From the NCBI GenBank assembly GCA_900155495.1, contig FTLJ01001317.1:1-10693 (forward strand): a stretch of 10,693 nt of DNA, written 5' to 3'. The DNA is from Porogramme epimiltina. Taxonomy: Eukaryota; Basidiomycota; Agaricomycetes; Polyporales; Polyporaceae. The position numbers were made by a program, and so were the translations under genes. The stretch's first letter is position 1. Every line of letters begins with the position of its first letter. This document shows, in pieces, positions 7,504-10,693 of the stretch. The notes beneath the pieces are model-generated. The model saw nothing but the letters and a program-made list of their open reading frames with translations. It had not been told where the DNA came from and searched no databases.

Positions 7504-9853
7504 ATGTCTACAATTCACCTAACAACGGCCTTTATCGCGACGGCTGTGTTGGCCGTGCTATGGACGTACTTCAAACAGCTCGTGCTCCCCTCCGCGCTAG
7601 ATGTCGTTCCAGGACCGCCGTCTGGATCTCTTATTTATGGTACGCACACATAAAATGTCGCCGATATACTCTGACCAGTCGTTTGCAGGAAATCTCAAGC
7701 AAATCCTTCACAAGGACGGGTGGAGTTTTATTCAACATCTCACCGATGGATATCCCGGGGTGGCTAAGCTTCACGGGCCCTTTGGCGTACGCTTTTCCCT
7801 CCTCTCACATCGGTCGAGCCACGCCTCTGACACATTCTGATTTCCTGCTTATACGTTTCAGCATAGGATGTTATACGTGTTCGACCCCGTCGCGCTACAC
7901 CACATTATCGTCAAAGAACAACACGTCTATGAGGAGACTGCTTGGTTCATCAAGTATGTCTGATATTGCTTATATATACACCTTTCGAAGATGAGACCTC
8001 TCACTGCTTGTGGTGCAGGTTTAATCTCCTTCGCTTCGGTCCCGGACTGCTGGCAACCCTAGGTGCGCGTCCTTCTCTCAGATCATTCACTTCTTTGTAA
8101 CCGCTCCCTGTGACAGGTGATCACCATCGCCGGCAGCGCAAGATGCTTAACCCCGTGTTCTCTATCGCACACATGCGGCAGATGGTTACGCTTTTCAACA
8201 TTGTTTGTGGCAGGCTTCAGACCGCCATCGGCGCCCGTGTCTCTGCAGGATGCAGCTCTGGAGAAGGAGAGGAGGTTGAGCTGGATATGCTGGCGTGGAT
8301 GGGGCGCACTGCGCTCGAGCTGATCGGCCAAGCTGGGCTGGGGCATTCGTTTGACCCGCTCGTAGCAGATACCCCAGACGAGTTCGCGCATGTCGTGAAG
8401 TCGTTCGGGTGAGTTATTACTTCCGTACTTTCCTTCCCAAGCTGATTTCTGGTGCGCCGTAGGCCGGCTCTGGTGACGATGAACCACCTCCGGCGCGCTC
8501 TTCCATATATCCCCCAAGTTGGTCCACCGGCATTGCAGCGCGCGCTCGTGGGCATGATCCCGCACGATGGGATACAACGAGTTGTGACGTTCATCGATCG
8601 CATGCACGCCGAAGGCAAGAAGATCTACCGCGCTAAGCTCGATGCGTTCGCTCGCGGTGACGAGGCTGTTGCAAAACAGGTCGGCGAAGGGCGCGACGTG
8701 ATGAGCATCCTCAGTGAGTGTCCAGTTCTTTGCGATGTGGTTTGCGTGCGCTCATATATCGCGGCACTAGTCCGCGCGAACACGGAAGCCGCGGAGGAAG
8801 ACAGGCTGCCGGAGGACGAAGTCGTTGCTCAAATCGCGTAAGCCTCCCGCGAATTCCACTCTTCAAGAGGCATCAAACTGACAATCTTCAATTTAGGACG
8901 TTTATATTTGCAGGGATGGACACCACCTCGAACGCGCTCGCGATGACGCTTCTACTCCTTGGGGATCACCCCGACGTACAAGGAAAGCTGCGCGCCGAAA
9001 TCCTTGAAGCGCTCGGTGACCGCGATGCCCTAGAGTACGATGAACTGGTCGCGCTTCCGTACCTCGACGCAGTCTGTAGGGAAACCCTCCGCCTGCACCC
9101 ACCAGTCACGCACGTCTTCAGAGAGTATGTGTCGATCGCCCATAGTCATATGAATTAAAAACGCTGATGTTGACCGCCTACACTTGCATGCACGTAGGAC
9201 GCGCAAGGACACCGTGCTCCCTCTCTCCACTCCTATCACGGAGCGGGATGGGCGGAAGGTGCAATCGATCATGGTCCCAAAGGATACCACAATCGTAGTG
9301 GGAATCCTTTCTTCCAACCGAAACACGGCTGTATGGGGAGCGGACGCGATGGAGTGGCGTCCGGAGCGTTGGTTGGCCCCTTTGCCCGAGAGTGTTACGG
9401 AGGCGAAGGTACCAGGAGTATACTCAAACCTGTGAGTGCACCTTTTGAAGCTTGAAACTTGGTCTCCCAGGCGGTATGCCATGTTTGCTAAATGGGCGCA
9501 TCAGAATGACGTTCTTAGGCGGGGGTCGTGCGTGCATGTGAGTACAGTGTCCCAGCTGCAAGGCGATTGTCGGTGACTGACTTTCGACGCTTTACAGTGG
9601 CTTCAAGTTCTCGCAGCTCGAGATGAGTAAGTACCCCCCCGAATGTTCGTCAGACCTAACGTTAATGAAGAGCACTTTGTATGATACAGAGGCTGTGTTG
9701 TGCTTACTGCTCGCGAAGTACACGTTCGCGCCCTCGGGAAAGAAGATCTCTTGGAACTTGTCGAATGTCCGCTTCCCTACTGTGGGCGATGATCCGAAAC
9801 CATCGATGCCTATGAAGGTCGCGTTGTACAAGTCTTCGAGGTCATCTTCCTGA
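7504..9853 (+). CDS. Cytochrome P450 monooxygenase, complete, 12 exons
   Basis: Heme-thiolate monooxygenase, ER-membrane anchored, working with NADPH-P450 reductase; substrate unknown. Exons: 7504-7639, 7689-7786, 7862-7953, 8019-8062, 8117-8408, 8463-8713, 8771-8837, 8897-9124, 9198-9431, 9505-9537, 9598-9626, 9690-9853. All joins keep phase and the sum is 1668 nt, 555 residues plus TGA, a normal length for a fungal P450. Features in order: N-terminal anchor (about 5-23), proline hinge VPGPPSGS (35-42), C-helix DHHRRQRKMLNPVFS, I-helix AGMDTT (332-337), ExxR as ETLR (389-392), WRPERW (456-461), heme loop FLGGGRACIG with Cys491 as the iron ligand. No catalytic residue is missing, so it should be functional. 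The HRRQRKMLNPVFSIAHMR block resembles basidiomycete CYP5150-type proteins as I remember them; this family assignment is inference. Introns are 49-75 nt, dense even for an agaricomycete. Confidence 0.95.
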
Positions 9854-10693
9854 TCGATGCCAAAACATTGTATGCACGGCTTGGTATGAAGGCTATCGGT
9901 CCAAAGCTCAGAGGGATCTGGGACCAGTGTTGGGGGTAGATACCTAATGTCATTCATACATATGAATAGTATTCGGCCCAAGCCCCGGGCGGTCGTTGAC
10001 CACGTCACGGTAGCGCTACTTATACACCACTTATTTCACAAGCTACTGCAGGCCATGCCAGAACAATTGTGCATCCAAAACTACTTTATGTCCCAGGAAA
10101 TAGCCCACTCGTCCCGGGCCTGGCCTTCCCGTCAGCCAATGTCGGGCATAAGGGTACTCCCCTATATAGAAGTTTCGTGCTCACCCAAAACCAGCGCTTG
10201 TCCTCGGTGGCAGTCCTTTGGGATCTTACGCGCGTCTACATCCATCTCAAGAAAAATGCCCATCCGTCTAGCCGCCTGGGCACACATGTCTTCCTCTGCT
10301 TTGCCGTTTGGTTTCTTATGTACTCCTCACTCGTCTAGTAGGGCAATAAACCTATTTGTAGCACCCAGTAGTACTATCTATTCATACACTGGTGGGACAG
10401 CCTGAGTGTGTGACGGAAAGTATACTATTTGAGAGGACATGGGTTCTCATAAGTGCATGCAAAAGAATAACTAGATGAGCCGTTGTAGCGGCACTGGTCA
10501 ATACATGAGAACATGATGACGAGACGCTCGTGATAAGAGCAGGAGGAGAAGGGGGCGCCGGGTCGCGAAAACAAGCGCACGAGAATGGAGGGCGAAACAT
10601 TCACAGTGAATGGTGTGCTCTGAAGCACAAAAATGACATATATTATGAGAGATATGTGCTATGGATATATACAGGAGTGTGCAGAAGAATCTT
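9854..10693. other. Downstream intergenic stretch, no supported gene
   Basis: This holds the P450 3' UTR and beyond. Plus-strand frames at 9947-10405 and 10069-10338 overlap each other and show no family signature. A 49-codon frame from ATG 10257 (MPIRLAAWAHM...) to the TGA at about 10402 lies below a TATATAG-like element near 10161, but has no further support. An 8-bp inverted repeat joins GTTCTCAT 10443-10450 to ATGAGAAC 10505-10512. The last 60 bases are AT-rich. Confidence 0.45.
10345..10350 (+). terminator. Possible poly(A) signal AATAAA
   Basis: A canonical AATAAA hexamer lies about 490 nt after the P450 stop codon. This is long for a fungal 3' UTR, and fungal poly(A) signals are loose, so it may serve another transcript or be chance. 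Confidence 0.2.

Noticed and set aside
4549..9853. F-box plus P450 as part of a secondary-metabolite cluster
   Set aside because: No core synthase, transporter or regulator is present in the window, and both families are abundant and dispersed in agaricomycetes.
9592..10008. Minus-strand ORF of 138 codons
   Set aside because: Half of it is antisense to the last P450 exon, whose plus-strand reading is certain; no domain signature.

Overview
The window looks like nuclear DNA of a filamentous basidiomycete, most likely an agaricomycete. Evidence: many short GT-AG introns (49-75 nt) with exact phase continuity, a HET-domain protein with the layout common in mushroom-forming fungi, a single-exon F-box protein with a diverged C-terminus, and an intron-rich cytochrome P450. 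Species cannot be told from the sequence alone.

Layout. Bases 1 to about 1957, minus strand: the N-terminal two thirds or so of a HET-domain (heterokaryon-incompatibility-type) gene, cut by the left edge of the window. I could reconstruct two introns and a long final exon that leaves the window. A 99-codon proline/serine-rich block built on a seven-residue repeat sits inside the conserved HET signature and has replaced its Trp-Gly. Bases 1958-2931: no supported gene. Bases 2932-3088: a dense cluster of perfect inverted repeats, a candidate for an undescribed structured RNA. Bases 3089-4548: no firm gene; an interrupted reading frame lies at 3936-4430. Bases 4549-6249, plus strand: an intact single-exon F-box protein of 566 residues. 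Bases 6250-7503: mostly intergenic, with one textbook intron at 6635-6683 belonging to an unidentified, apparently non-coding or broken transcript, and a TATA-like element near 7400. Bases 7504-9853, plus strand: a complete cytochrome P450 of 12 exons and 555 residues in which every catalytic signature is readable. Bases 9854-10693: no supported gene; a possible poly(A) signal and some inverted repeats.

The three genes do not form an obvious pathway or biosynthetic cluster. HET-domain, F-box and P450 genes are all large, fast-turning-over families in agaricomycetes, so their adjacency is best read as accessory genome rather than as a functional unit. The two observations most worth following are the insertion inside the HET signature and the inverted-repeat cluster at 2932-3088.
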